64,000 nucleotides of DNA. It comes from Cryobacterium algoritolerans (GTDB lineage: Bacteria > Actinomycetota > Actinomycetes > Actinomycetales > Microbacteriaceae). Positions 17,309-25,777 of the stretch are shown in pieces. Below the pieces are notes generated by a model. It did no database searches and was not told where the DNA came from. It saw nothing but the letters and a program-made list of their open reading frames with translations. Positions within the stretch are counted from its first letter, which is position 1, and every line of letters starts with the position of its first letter. The translations under genes were made by a program, and so were the position numbers. The stretch lies in contig NZ_SOFP01000013.1 of the NCBI RefSeq assembly GCF_004402785.1, positions 48,219-112,218 on the forward strand. The letters are read 5' to 3'.

Positions 17309-18298
17309 TCAGTGTGCTGCAGCGGTAGCCAGATGCGAGTCCGGACGCCGCGAAATGACCTCTTCGATCACGCGGTGCGGCGGGAGGATGGACTCGCGTT
17401 CAACGGCCGCATCTGCCGTTCCAGCCACAAGGGCCAAGAAATGCTCGAACTGTGCGGTGAGGGGTTCCTGACTCGTGGCCAGTTCGGGAATTTCAATCAC
17501 TGTCTGTTGTTTGTAGCCGCGGCCCTCTCCATCCGCCGAGTTCTCAGAAATATGATGATAGACGGTGATATCGCGCCGGAGAAGGTCGAGCTCAATGAGC
17601 CTATCGTCCTCGTAGATGGAAAGCTGACGGATCTTTCGCTGGCCCAACCGGCTCGCGGAAATCTGAGCAATCCCGCCTCCCTCGAATTCAAGGAGTGTCT
17701 CGGCGACATCTTCAGCTCCAGGTTCTGAACTTGAATTGAAGAACCCCAACCGGGCATCGACGTGCACGGGGTCGGTGTTCATGAGCAAGATCGCTAGGTC
17801 GACGTCGTGAACAAGCAAGTCCCACGCCACACCCGTCTTTATCCTCTGCGCGTATGGTGAGTGACGAGTCGAGGTTATGTGAATAGGGGAACCGAGGAGA
17901 GTCCGAGCGGTCACCACTGCGGGATTGAACCGCTCGAGAAGACCGCACATGAAGGGGAGATTGCGGATTTCCGCTTCGTCCAGAATCTCTCGCGTGCGCA
18001 GGAGGCTGTCCGCCACAGGCTTTTCTATGAGGAGAGGGCGATTCTGAGAGAGCACTTGCATGGCGAGGGGGTAGTGGGCTTCCGTGGCGGCCGCAACGAC
18101 GACCGCGTCGATCCCAGTGAGCTCCGGAAGTTCAGGGAGCCAGGTTGCGTCATAGCGGGCAGCCACCGCTCGGCCAACATCCTCGCGTGGGTCGATGAGA
18201 TACGTGAGGTCGGCGCGATCGGACTGCGCTATCACCCTCGCGTGGTGACTGCCCATGCTTCCAGCGCCGACCAAGGCCACTCGTGTTCTAGCGGTCAT
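17309..18298 (-). CDS. Gfo/Idh/MocA oxidoreductase, GnnA/WlbA-like nucleotide-sugar 3-dehydrogenase
   Basis: NAD-dependent enzyme of about 329 residues. The Rossmann motif is VALVGAGSMGSHHA (residues 7-20), the family LIEKPV motif lies near residue 92, and LVHDVDLAI carries the catalytic-region histidine and aspartate. The C-terminal half is the usual alpha/beta substrate domain. ATG 18298 lies one base after the stop of the DegT aminotransferase gene, so the two are co-transcribed. Oxidoreductase plus DegT aminotransferase pairs turn a sugar 3-hydroxyl into a 3-amine (GnnA/GnnB on UDP-GlcNAc; WlbA/WlbC on UDP-GlcNAc uronate). The neighbouring LpxA-like acyltransferase favours a GnnA-like assignment; the substrate is inference. 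Confidence 0.82.
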   Translation of the reverse strand: MTARTRVALVGAGSMGSHHARVIAQSDRADLTYLIDPREDVGRAVAARYDATWLPELPELTGIDAVVVAAATEAHYPLAMQVLSQNRPLLIEKPVADSLLRTREILDEAEIRNLPFMCGLLERFNPAVVTARTLLGSPIHITSTRHSPYAQRIKTGVAWDLLVHDVDLAILLMNTDPVHVDARLGFFNSSSEPGAEDVAETLLEFEGGGIAQISASRLGQRKIRQLSIYEDDRLIELDLLRRDITVYHHISENSADGEGRGYKQQTVIEIPELATSQEPLTAQFEHFLALVAGTADAAVERESILPPHRVIEEVISRRPDSHLATAAAH

Positions 18299-18299
18299 T

Positions 18300-19400
18300 T
18301 CAAGCACCTACCACGGCACGCACGGCCGACACGATCTCGGTGATATCAGCATCCGAAAGTGCTGTGTGGACCGGAAGCGAAACCACTTCCCGAACGATTT
18401 GCGCAGCAACTGGCACCTCGCTCTGCTTCACACGAGTGTGTGATCGGAAGGCGTCATAGTCAAAGACGAGTTTCGGGTAGTAAACGCCGGAGCCCACGCC
18501 ACGTTCGGCAAGCCCCTGAACAAACTCGTCGCGTCCGACGTGCGCATCCTCGGTAACGCGGATAGTGAACTGGTGCCACACGTGCTCGCGTTGGTCAAGT
18601 TGGCGGGGCGTAATGATTCCCGGAATGTCTGCGAGGCCCTCGATGAGTCGTTCCGCATTGTGCTGCCGCGCTTTCACGATCGTCGCATAGCGCTCCAACT
18701 GGGGTATTCCCAGCGCTGCCTGGAGGTCAGTCAGCCGATAGTTGTTGCCGGCCATCTCGTAGGCGTAACGAGCACGCATGCCTTGGTTGCGGAGAACGCG
18801 AAGCCGGTCGGCAAGGACAGCGTCATTGGTGGTGATCATTCCGCCTTCACCCGTGGTGATGTTCTTCGTGGCGTAAAACGAGAAAGTACCGAGGCCATAG
18901 CTGCCGGCGTAGCGACCTCTGTAGGTCGCACCATGCGACTGAGCTGCGTCTTCGACAATGCGCAAGTCATTATCTGCAGCGAGAGTCTCAAGGGGGCCCA
19001 TATCCGCCATCTGCCCGTACAGGTGCACGGGGAGGAGGACTTTGGTTCTATCTGTGATCCGTGCCGCCACCGATGCGGAGTCGACATTGAAATCATCAGC
19101 ATGGATGTCGGCGAAAGTGGCTGTCGCGCCAGTCTGAAGTATCGCGTTCAGCGTTGCAACGAAAGTGAAGGGTGATGTGATTACTTCATCACCGGGCTGA
19201 AGATCGAGCACCTGGAGAGCGGCGACCAATGCAGTCGTCCCGTTGTTGACGGCAACCGCGTGGGACACGCCAAAGAGTTCCGCGAAGCGATTCTCAAACT
19301 GCGCAACCTTCGGACCTTGCGCGATAGATCCAGATCTCAAGACTTCCAAGACCAGGTCTTCTTCTGCTTTTCCGAAATGGACGGTGGTGATGGGAATCAT
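18300..19400 (-). CDS. DegT/DnrJ/EryC1/StrS aminotransferase, GnnB/WlbC-like
   Basis: PLP-dependent nucleotide-sugar aminotransferase, 366 residues. Evidence: NNGTTAL near residue 52, PFTFVAT near 77, EDAAQSHGA at 150-158, and the PLP lysine K179 in FSFYATKNITTGEGG. The C-terminal part has the DegT acceptor-loop pattern (YYPKL...VVSLPVHTALSD). It would use glutamate to aminate the 3-keto sugar made by the adjacent oxidoreductase. ATG 19400 is selected because CGAGG lies five bases upstream; an earlier in-frame start at 19424 lacks this. It is the first gene of a minus-strand pair, divergent from the acyltransferase gene across about 110 bp. Confidence 0.87.
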   Translation of the reverse strand: MIPITTVHFGKAEEDLVLEVLRSGSIAQGPKVAQFENRFAELFGVSHAVAVNNGTTALVAALQVLDLQPGDEVITSPFTFVATLNAILQTGATATFADIHADDFNVDSASVAARITDRTKVLLPVHLYGQMADMGPLETLAADNDLRIVEDAAQSHGATYRGRYAGSYGLGTFSFYATKNITTGEGGMITTNDAVLADRLRVLRNQGMRARYAYEMAGNNYRLTDLQAALGIPQLERYATIVKARQHNAERLIEGLADIPGIITPRQLDQREHVWHQFTIRVTEDAHVGRDEFVQGLAERGVGSGVYYPKLVFDYDAFRSHTRVKQSEVPVAAQIVREVVSLPVHTALSDADITEIVSAVRAVVGA

Positions 19401-19510
19401 GTGGCCTCGTGGGTTAGATTTCAATGAAACTGTGTTCAGAGCGCGAGTCTTCGGATTACCGGATCGTGTCCCAGCAACCGGTCGCGTATATCCAGCTTAG
19501 TTAGGTCGTA
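19401..19510. promoter_or_regulatory. Divergent intergenic region between aminotransferase and LpxA-like genes
   Basis: About 110 bp separates the two start codons and must carry promoters for both directions. No clear -35/-10 pair or palindrome could be assigned by eye. The divergent layout suggests shared control of one sugar-modifying module. Confidence 0.4.
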
Positions 19511-20209
19511 ATGAACTCAATACATCCGTCCGCGCAGCTCAGCGGTGAAGTCTCCATAGGAACTGGGAATGTGATCGGGCCATTGGCGGTCATTGTGGGA
19601 CCCGTAACCATTGGTGATAACAATTGGATTGGAATCGGCGCAGTGATTGGCGGTCCACCCGAAGTCAGAGATTGGGCGCATCCCCAGGACGCCCTGGAGC
19701 TGAGCGCTGGAAACGGCATCGCGATTGGAAATGGAAACACCATTCGTGAATACGTGCAGATCCATCAGGGCTGGGAGGGTGTCACGCGTATCGAAGATGA
19801 CGTATTCCTGATGAACCAGTCGTATGTAGCTCACGACTGCACAGTTGAGAAACGGTCAACGCTTGCGGCTGGTGTCCTCCTCGGTGGGCATGTGCGTGTC
19901 GGTGCTGACGCGAATCTGGGGCTAGGCGCGATTGTCCACCAGCGTAGATACATTGGTGCAGGGGTGATGGTTGGGATGGGTTCGGTTGTCACCCGCGACC
20001 TTCCGCCCTTCGCGAAGGCGTATGGCAATCCGGCCAGAGTACGTGGCGCAAACACTGTGGGTATGAAACGCGCAGGGATCCCCGAGGACGCGATTGCACT
20101 TGCCGTCTCCATTTACGGACGGACCTATGATCGAGCGCTTTCTGCGCTCAACGGCCAGCCGGGACTCGACCAGGCGCTCGTCGCATGGCGACTTCACGCA
20201 GCGTCGTGA
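19511..20209 (+). CDS. LpxA-like left-handed beta-helix acyltransferase
   Basis: Protein of 232 residues built from hexapeptide repeats and a helical C-terminus, the layout of UDP-GlcNAc acyltransferase LpxA. It has IREYVQIHQG (LpxA: IRE..TIHRG), MNQSYVAHDC with H108 equivalent to the E. coli catalytic H125, GGHV with H127 (E. coli H144), VHQ with H143 (H160), and the ending DLPPF...GNPARVRGANTVGMKRAGI. M156 replaces E. coli G173 at the acyl-chain ruler, and P174 replaces H191. LpxA makes lipid A in Gram-negatives; no other lipid A gene is here and the host looks Gram-positive. With the divergent oxidoreductase/aminotransferase pair, the likely substrate is a 3-amino nucleotide sugar. The acyl donor is unknown. 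Confidence 0.85.
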   Translation: MNSIHPSAQLSGEVSIGTGNVIGPLAVIVGPVTIGDNNWIGIGAVIGGPPEVRDWAHPQDALELSAGNGIAIGNGNTIREYVQIHQGWEGVTRIEDDVFLMNQSYVAHDCTVEKRSTLAAGVLLGGHVRVGADANLGLGAIVHQRRYIGAGVMVGMGSVVTRDLPPFAKAYGNPARVRGANTVGMKRAGIPEDAIALAVSIYGRTYDRALSALNGQPGLDQALVAWRLHAAS

Positions 20210-21768
20210 TCTCGGACATCGGAAAGCGGTCGGTATTCGCTTTTGCGTTCGGGATCGTGTTCGCATTGGCAGCCCTGTGGGCGCTGGCGAGCCCGATATT
20301 CTCCGTACCTGATGAGAGTGCCCATGCGACGAAAGCCATCGCCCAGGTGCGTGGGCAGGTCATCGGGCATGAGGTTCCCGGCATCAAGCATCTGGTCGTG
20401 GATCTTCCGGAGGAATACCGGTACTCGCCGCAAATCGTGTGTTTCGCTTTCCACCCGGAGACACCAGCGAACTGCGGTGTCGAACTGGGGGACCCGTCAG
20501 GGACCACCTGGTTCAACACATGGGTGGGGGCCTACAATCCCCTCTATTACTACGCCGTAGGTTGGCCCAGTCTCTTGCTCGATGGCAGCGCCGGCATCTA
20601 CGGCATGCGGATCGCGAGTGCCCTGATCGGCTCGATGTTCATCGCGTTCGCCTTTCAGATTGCTGTTGCGGGTCGCCGTTCGCGGTGGATGCCTCTCGGC
20701 GTGGCGTTTGCCGCCATGCCGATGTGCGTCTATCTCTTCGGATCGGTCAACCCGAACGGCATTGAGGTCGCCTCCGCCGTGGCACTGTGGGTGGCCCTGC
20801 CGCGCCTCCTTGAATCACTCGACGACCGCGGCCCAACATTCTCGCCCACACCCCCTCCGTGGTACCTCTGGTTCGTCGTCACGCTCGCGTCGGTTGCGCT
20901 TACGACGGCCCGAGCGCTCGGGCCCCTGTGGCTCGTGGTCGTCGTCTTACTGTGCTTCGTGGTGAGTGGTTGGCGACCCGTCAGCGTTCTCTTCACCAGA
21001 GCCAAGAGTTACTGGTGGCTCAGTGTGATTGCCGCAGCCAGTCTGTTCTCCATCTTCTGGACGCTCGGCGGAGGGAGTCTGTCCAGCCAGGCTGAAAAGT
21101 CCGATGCGCCAATGGTCGGAGCGACTTTCATTCAGGGTTTTACCTATGTCGTGCGGGCCACCCCGGATTTCCTTCAGCAGGCTCTGGGTATCTTCGGTTG
21201 GGCTGACTCGCCCCTTCCCAGCTGGACGTACTGGAGCGCGGTGGCGGCCTCGGCGATTCTTCTGATGCTGGCTTTCACCGCCGTGCGCCGGCGCGGCGTC
21301 GTGTCCCTGACCGTGGTCGTCGCAGCATCGCTGCTGATTCCAGCTCTCGTGCAGGGCTACAGCGTCTCGCAGACGGGAATCATCTGGCAGGGACGTTATG
21401 GACTCTTCCTGTACCTCGGCGTCACTATCGTGGCAAGCTGGCTTCTCTCCCGCGCCGAGGCCGCTGGGATCGCTCATATGTCCGTGCGCGTGACCTGGGT
21501 CGTGGCTTCACTCGTGGGGACCTTCGGGATTTTGGCGTTCGTGTTCGTCATGCAGCGCTACGTGATCGGCAACACGGTTCCGGTCAGTGCTATGTGGAAG
21601 AACCCCGCCTGGCAGCCGCCTCTCGGCTGGCCCACACTCGTCTGCCTCTACGTGCTCGCGACAGTTGCCTTCGTGGCGGTCGTCGGTCTGATGGCTATGC
21701 GGACTGCCCGGGCTGATCATCCAGTCGTGCGCGAAAGCCCGACGGTGCCCCCATCCCCAAGAGCCTGA
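20185..21768 (+). CDS. DUF2142 polytopic membrane protein (second copy)
   Basis: Protein of 527 residues with about eleven membrane segments. The first extracytoplasmic loop has FSVPDESAHATKAIAQVRG, the acidic DUF2142/GT-C-like motif; later motifs include GAYNPLYYYAVGWPSLL and SVNPNGIEVASAVALW. It is more distant from the other two DUF2142 copies, which share SPDDDFHLASIW. It overlaps the end of the acyltransferase gene by 25 bp if ATG 20185 is used; GTG 20206 (GTGA overlap) is an alternative. Its 3' end overlaps the convergent DUF2142 gene by 52 bp. Predicted lipid-dependent glycosyltransferase; substrate unknown. Confidence 0.78.
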   Translation: MATSRSVVISDIGKRSVFAFAFGIVFALAALWALASPIFSVPDESAHATKAIAQVRGQVIGHEVPGIKHLVVDLPEEYRYSPQIVCFAFHPETPANCGVELGDPSGTTWFNTWVGAYNPLYYYAVGWPSLLLDGSAGIYGMRIASALIGSMFIAFAFQIAVAGRRSRWMPLGVAFAAMPMCVYLFGSVNPNGIEVASAVALWVALPRLLESLDDRGPTFSPTPPPWYLWFVVTLASVALTTARALGPLWLVVVVLLCFVVSGWRPVSVLFTRAKSYWWLSVIAAASLFSIFWTLGGGSLSSQAEKSDAPMVGATFIQGFTYVVRATPDFLQQALGIFGWADSPLPSWTYWSAVAASAILLMLAFTAVRRRGVVSLTVVVAASLLIPALVQGYSVSQTGIIWQGRYGLFLYLGVTIVASWLLSRAEAAGIAHMSVRVTWVVASLVGTFGILAFVFVMQRYVIGNTVPVSAMWKNPAWQPPLGWPTLVCLYVLATVAFVAVVGLMAMRTARADHPVVRESPTVPPSPRA

Positions 21769-23264
21769 GGAACGAGACCGGGCGGGCTGGTCCTTGCTGA
21801 CCAGATCGCGGGAGACAGGGCGACGAGAGCAGCGGCGAAGAACAACGTCCCCAAAGCCCATACAGTCATCGGCGAGAGGGGAATTGCCCACCACCATTCG
21901 ACGCCGGCGTCCAAGTTCAAACTGGCGAAGTCCGTCCCCGTTACATAGCGCCGGATATTGAAGTGCAGCGCGACCGAATTCGCGACGGTGAGAGCGCCAA
22001 CAATTGTTATTGTCTGACCACGCCTCAATTCAAGCGTTCCCCTGTTCGACTGAACAAGCGCGACACCCGCCAAGAGGATCATTAGCGGCAGGATATATCG
22101 AGGCTGAACTTGCACCCCGACAAGTGCTTTGGACTGCACCAGAACGTAGGTCGGAATGAGCCACAGCGCGCCAAGGATTCCTGCCAGGCCAAGCGCTTTT
22201 CGAACGGGAAGCGTCCGAACCCCGGTGAACGTCACCGCACAGAAAACGGCAATTCCGATGACCCCGACGATCGCGGGGAGATTGGTATCAAGCCAACCAA
22301 GCGGCCCTGAGCCCAGCGCGCCCGCCCACAGTGCGGGGACATTCATGAAGTCCGTGAAGGCGAGGAACTGCCAGCTCAGGTGCGACGTCGCCTTGTCGCC
22401 GGACGGGAGACCCGTGGCGGCAAAAGATGACTGGCTCGCAGCGAAGAAGAAGAACGCCGAGACCAATACGAGACAGACCGGCAGAAACATCGACAGAAGG
22501 AAGTTCTTCTGTCGTTTCGCTGCGATCAGGACGACCGCCACAATTGCCACGATTGCATAGATCGCGGCATCCGCACGAGCGGTAGCGCCGAGCAAGGTCG
22601 CGATCACTGCGATAGAACCAAGTCCCAGTTTTCGGAGGCCGGAAGACTCGAAGTACCCCAGGAGTGCAATCCAAAGCGTGCCTGCCGAAATGATCGCCCA
22701 ACTGCTCGGATTCGTCGAAGGAATCAGGAACATGCCAAGAGGAACGAGGGTGACGGCGAATCCCCACACGAGCGCGGATCGTCTATGCCGGGGAAGAAGC
22801 AGATAGAGCGTCATCGAAAGTCCAACGAAGAGTAACGCGTTGAATGCCCGCATCAGAGCGATGGAGGCCGTGACGTTATTGCTGGCGAAGACTCCCATCA
22901 CGGAGTAGAAGACCGGCGGGTAAGCACCCGTCCAGTTGCCGTGCGACGACGCGGCGAGCACGCTGGACGCAGATGAGACAGCCTCTGTCTGGCATGCCGC
23001 GCTCCTATCCCCGTTGAACGCGAAGCAGTACGAGTCACGGAGCGCCTGGGGAACCATCCGCCAGTCCGCGTTGACTCCGCTTTCGCAGAGCCCTGCGCGA
23101 ATGCCGTCTCCGCACCAGATACTCGCCAAGTGGAAGTCGTCGTCCGGGCTCGCGCCTGGAGGCGACGCCAACGACCAACTCAGCAGCGCCACGAGCACGA
23201 GTACGGGGGTAAGAATCGTCGCCAGAAGCCTCATTCGAACTCTGGGAAGGCTTGTCTGAGTCAC
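21717..23264 (-). CDS. DUF2142 polytopic membrane protein (third copy)
   Basis: Protein of about 515 residues, paralogous along its length to the gene at 15698-17215: same WSLASPPGASPDDDFHLASIWCG loop, CFAF segment, LVPLGMFLIPSTNPSSW helix, QPRYILPLMILLAG and NIRRYVTGTD near the end. GTG 23264 lies seven bases after the flippase stop and is taken as the start; ATG 23234 is possible. The pair of close paralogues suggests duplication within the locus, possibly to add related side-chain sugars. Confidence 0.78.
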   Translation of the reverse strand: MTQTSLPRVRMRLLATILTPVLVLVALLSWSLASPPGASPDDDFHLASIWCGDGIRAGLCESGVNADWRMVPQALRDSYCFAFNGDRSAACQTEAVSSASSVLAASSHGNWTGAYPPVFYSVMGVFASNNVTASIALMRAFNALLFVGLSMTLYLLLPRHRRSALVWGFAVTLVPLGMFLIPSTNPSSWAIISAGTLWIALLGYFESSGLRKLGLGSIAVIATLLGATARADAAIYAIVAIVAVVLIAAKRQKNFLLSMFLPVCLVLVSAFFFFAASQSSFAATGLPSGDKATSHLSWQFLAFTDFMNVPALWAGALGSGPLGWLDTNLPAIVGVIGIAVFCAVTFTGVRTLPVRKALGLAGILGALWLIPTYVLVQSKALVGVQVQPRYILPLMILLAGVALVQSNRGTLELRRGQTITIVGALTVANSVALHFNIRRYVTGTDFASLNLDAGVEWWWAIPLSPMTVWALGTLFFAAALVALSPAIWSARTSPPGLVPQALGDGGTVGLSRTTG

Positions 23265-23271
23265 GTGGCGA

Positions 23272-24507
23272 TCATACCGGGCGCCGAATCCCTCTCCCCG
23301 GCGGGCGAACGTGCCGCACTCGCCGCATGCCCATCGCAATGACGAGCGCGGCACTGACCAAAGTGCCTGACGCGTAGCCTATGACCGCAGCCCACGCCCC
23401 CAACATGGGGCCGAGCGACACGATAGTGACCAGGGTGATGCCAAATCCGATCGCCGCGGCAGCGGCATACCGACGGTCCCTGCCGGTCGCGATAAGCGAC
23501 GCCGCAGGAACCAAAGACACGGAGTAAAGGTACACGCCCACCAGCATCCACTGCATGAATGGCGCCGCAGCCACGAAACCGGGGCCGTAGAACAACTTCA
23601 GGAGGAGCGGTGCGAGCGCGATGAGCAGGGCGAAGATGATTCCGAATCCGGCAGTTGCCAGCAGCGTCATGCGCAGGTTCGAACGGTGCGACTCTTCACG
23701 ACCGACGGTGTGGAGGCGGGCGATGTGTGGAATGAGCACTTGGTTGATCGACAGGGCCAGCATGGAGGCGGGCGTCGCCAGGGAAAACGCCGCTGCAAAC
23801 AGGCCGGCGTTCGCGGGAGCGTCGTAGACCTTCGCGGCGACCATGGCGACCTGAAGTGCGCCGCCCGTCGCCAGCTGCGCGAGCGAGTTGAAGAAAATGA
23901 ACTTGGTGATTTCTCGGTCGGTCTGGCGTGTCGGCCTTCCTCCGCGCGGCCAACACACCCAAGCGAAAACCGCGTACCCGGTCGCGAGTGGCAGCAGGGT
24001 TGCCCAGGACAGGTCGCCCAGAACCACGGCAAGCAGCAAGGCAATCGACAAGGCGGAAGTCGCCGCATCCGTAATCGCAATCCGCAGAAAGCGAGCCTGC
24101 CCCAGCGCCGCGCCGCGGGTGAAGGCATACGCGGAAAAGGTAACGGCGAGCGCCGCCGCTGACAGCGCCGCCGCGAGGTCAGGAACGACCAGGAGAGCAG
24201 CAATAACCGTTCCGGCAGCCAGTAACGGAAGTGAGACCAGGAACTCTCGCAGGAGGAAGGGCAGCGATGTAGCCTTGCCGGCGTGACCAGACGCATCTCG
24301 CGGAAGGAACCTGGAGGCGGCGACGCCGGCGCCCGTCGGCCAGAACAGGGAGACAAAAACAGACAATGCGATCAATCCGCTGACTTGTCCGAGCGTCTCT
24401 GCGCCGAGTGCCCGCCCTACGACGATCGTGTATCCAAAGCGGGCGAGTCCCTGGACAAGGGTGCCGAGAGTCGCCAGTCCCGCACTCCTGATCAGTTTCG
24501 ACGCCAT
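23272..24507 (-). CDS. Polysaccharide flippase (Wzx-like, second copy)
   Basis: Membrane protein of 411 residues with about twelve helices. N-terminal LIRSAGLATLGTLVQGLARFGYTIVVGRALGAETLG and the internal FIFFNSLAQLATGGALQVAM are typical of oligosaccharide flippases of the MOP superfamily. It is the first gene of a minus-strand pair with the DUF2142 protein. Sequence similarity to the 13129 flippase is only at the fold level, so it likely handles a different lipid-linked unit. Confidence 0.83.
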   Translation of the reverse strand: MASKLIRSAGLATLGTLVQGLARFGYTIVVGRALGAETLGQVSGLIALSVFVSLFWPTGAGVAASRFLPRDASGHAGKATSLPFLLREFLVSLPLLAAGTVIAALLVVPDLAAALSAAALAVTFSAYAFTRGAALGQARFLRIAITDAATSALSIALLLAVVLGDLSWATLLPLATGYAVFAWVCWPRGGRPTRQTDREITKFIFFNSLAQLATGGALQVAMVAAKVYDAPANAGLFAAAFSLATPASMLALSINQVLIPHIARLHTVGREESHRSNLRMTLLATAGFGIIFALLIALAPLLLKLFYGPGFVAAAPFMQWMLVGVYLYSVSLVPAASLIATGRDRRYAAAAAIGFGITLVTIVSLGPMLGAWAAVIGYASGTLVSAALVIAMGMRRVRHVRPPGRGIRRPV

Positions 24508-24601
24508 CCGAGAATGCTAACCCTGTGGACCCCAGGTCGGTGCGCTCCTGATCCCCGGTTAGACTCGGGGCCGGGGAGAATCGGTCGTACCAGGGAGCGG
24601 G

Positions 24602-25777
24602 TTGAGAGCAGTGTCTGAAGACGCGGATCACGATGCCGTTCGCGTAGCCATGATCGTCAACAGTTACCCGCCACGGCTGGGCGGCCTCGAAAGCCATGTG
24701 CATCAACTCGCGAATGAGCTCAAGAACGCCGGCGTATCCGTCACCGTGGTGTGTCTCGCAACCGAGGATTCAGACACTCTCGAAGAGGGTGTGCGTGTCA
24801 TTCGTCTGAGGCTGCACCTGCCGATTGCCTCCGTCATCTCCTTCCCCTCGTGGGGGACAACCCGACGGTTGAGCAGACTCCTCGCAGACGAAGGCATCAC
24901 CGTCGTTTCGACTCACACGCGATTCTTTCCCATGTCCTATGTGGGACTGCGCGCTGCGCGTCGGCGGAAGATTCCCGTGGTTCACACGGAACACGGTGCC
25001 GGCTTCGTGAAGTCGCCATCAAAGGTGATCCAGTTCTTCTCCCGGGTCGTCGACCTGACCATGGGACGCACGGTACTTCGCAAGGCAACTCAGGTGCTGG
25101 CCGTGTCGGACCCCGCTGCCAGGTTCGTGGCCAGGCTTGCAGGCGTCGACGCTCTGATCTTCCCCAACGCGCTGAGGCTGGAAGACTGGCCACCGAGCGG
25201 TGGAGACCACACACCCGAGGGGATTGCGTTTCTTGGCCGCATTGTCGGCGGTAAGGGGTGGGAGATGTTTGTCGACGTCGCAGCCGAGCTGATCCAGCGG
25301 CGCGGTTTTGACAATCTCGTGGTGCACGTGCTGGGCGACGGGCCGGACACAGACGCATTGCGCGCGAGAATCAAGTCGAAGGGGATAGAAGAATCCGTGC
25401 AGCTCCACGGCCATGCGGGGGTGGAGGCCATTCGGACCGCCCTGCACCGCTCGGTGCTCGTGAATCCGAGCCAACTGGCCGAGGGATTTCAAGTCACTCT
25501 CCTCGAGGCCGCGGCAGCGGGGGCGCAGATCGTGTCGTATCCTGTGCCATCGATCCGTCCGCTGCTCGCTGATGGGGCCCCCGTTCGCGAGGTGACGGAC
25601 CCGTCCTTCGAAGCCCTGGTTAATTGCGTTGTGGATGCACTGAGGAATCCGCTTCCGATCATGAGTCGAGGAATCCTGGAGTCTCGATGGTCGTGGCGCA
25701 CGCGTTCCCGGGAATACTTGAACATCGTTGATGCCGTGGTGGCGTCGAACGGTGATGTGAACCTACGGCGTGCCTAA
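24602..25777 (+). CDS. Family 4 glycosyltransferase
   Basis: GT-B enzyme of 391 residues. N-terminal VAMIVNSYPPRLGGLESHVHQLANEL is the glycine-rich acceptor-side loop. PVVHTEHGAGFV and the C-terminal donor motif VNPSQLAEGFQVTLLEAAAAGAQIVSYP carry the E-x7-E pattern typical of retaining GT4 enzymes. TTG 24602 with GGGAG four bases upstream is a possible start; GTG 24611 is another. The final codons overlap the next gene by eight bases. This is the last gene of the less GC-biased locus before composition changes sharply. Confidence 0.88.
   Translation: MRAVSEDADHDAVRVAMIVNSYPPRLGGLESHVHQLANELKNAGVSVTVVCLATEDSDTLEEGVRVIRLRLHLPIASVISFPSWGTTRRLSRLLADEGITVVSTHTRFFPMSYVGLRAARRRKIPVVHTEHGAGFVKSPSKVIQFFSRVVDLTMGRTVLRKATQVLAVSDPAARFVARLAGVDALIFPNALRLEDWPPSGGDHTPEGIAFLGRIVGGKGWEMFVDVAAELIQRRGFDNLVVHVLGDGPDTDALRARIKSKGIEESVQLHGHAGVEAIRTALHRSVLVNPSQLAEGFQVTLLEAAAAGAQIVSYPVPSIRPLLADGAPVREVTDPSFEALVNCVVDALRNPLPIMSRGILESRWSWRTRSREYLNIVDAVVASNGDVNLRRA

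Noticed and set aside
19511..20209. Lipid A biosynthesis in a Gram-negative host
   Set aside because: LpxA homology is real, but no other lipid A genes are present and WhiB, DUF3499 and DUF5719 point to an actinobacterium.
1..25777. Insertion sequence or transposase at the edges of the polysaccharide locus
   Set aside because: No transposase, integrase or paired terminal repeats were found near 25.8 kb; the left edge lies outside the window.
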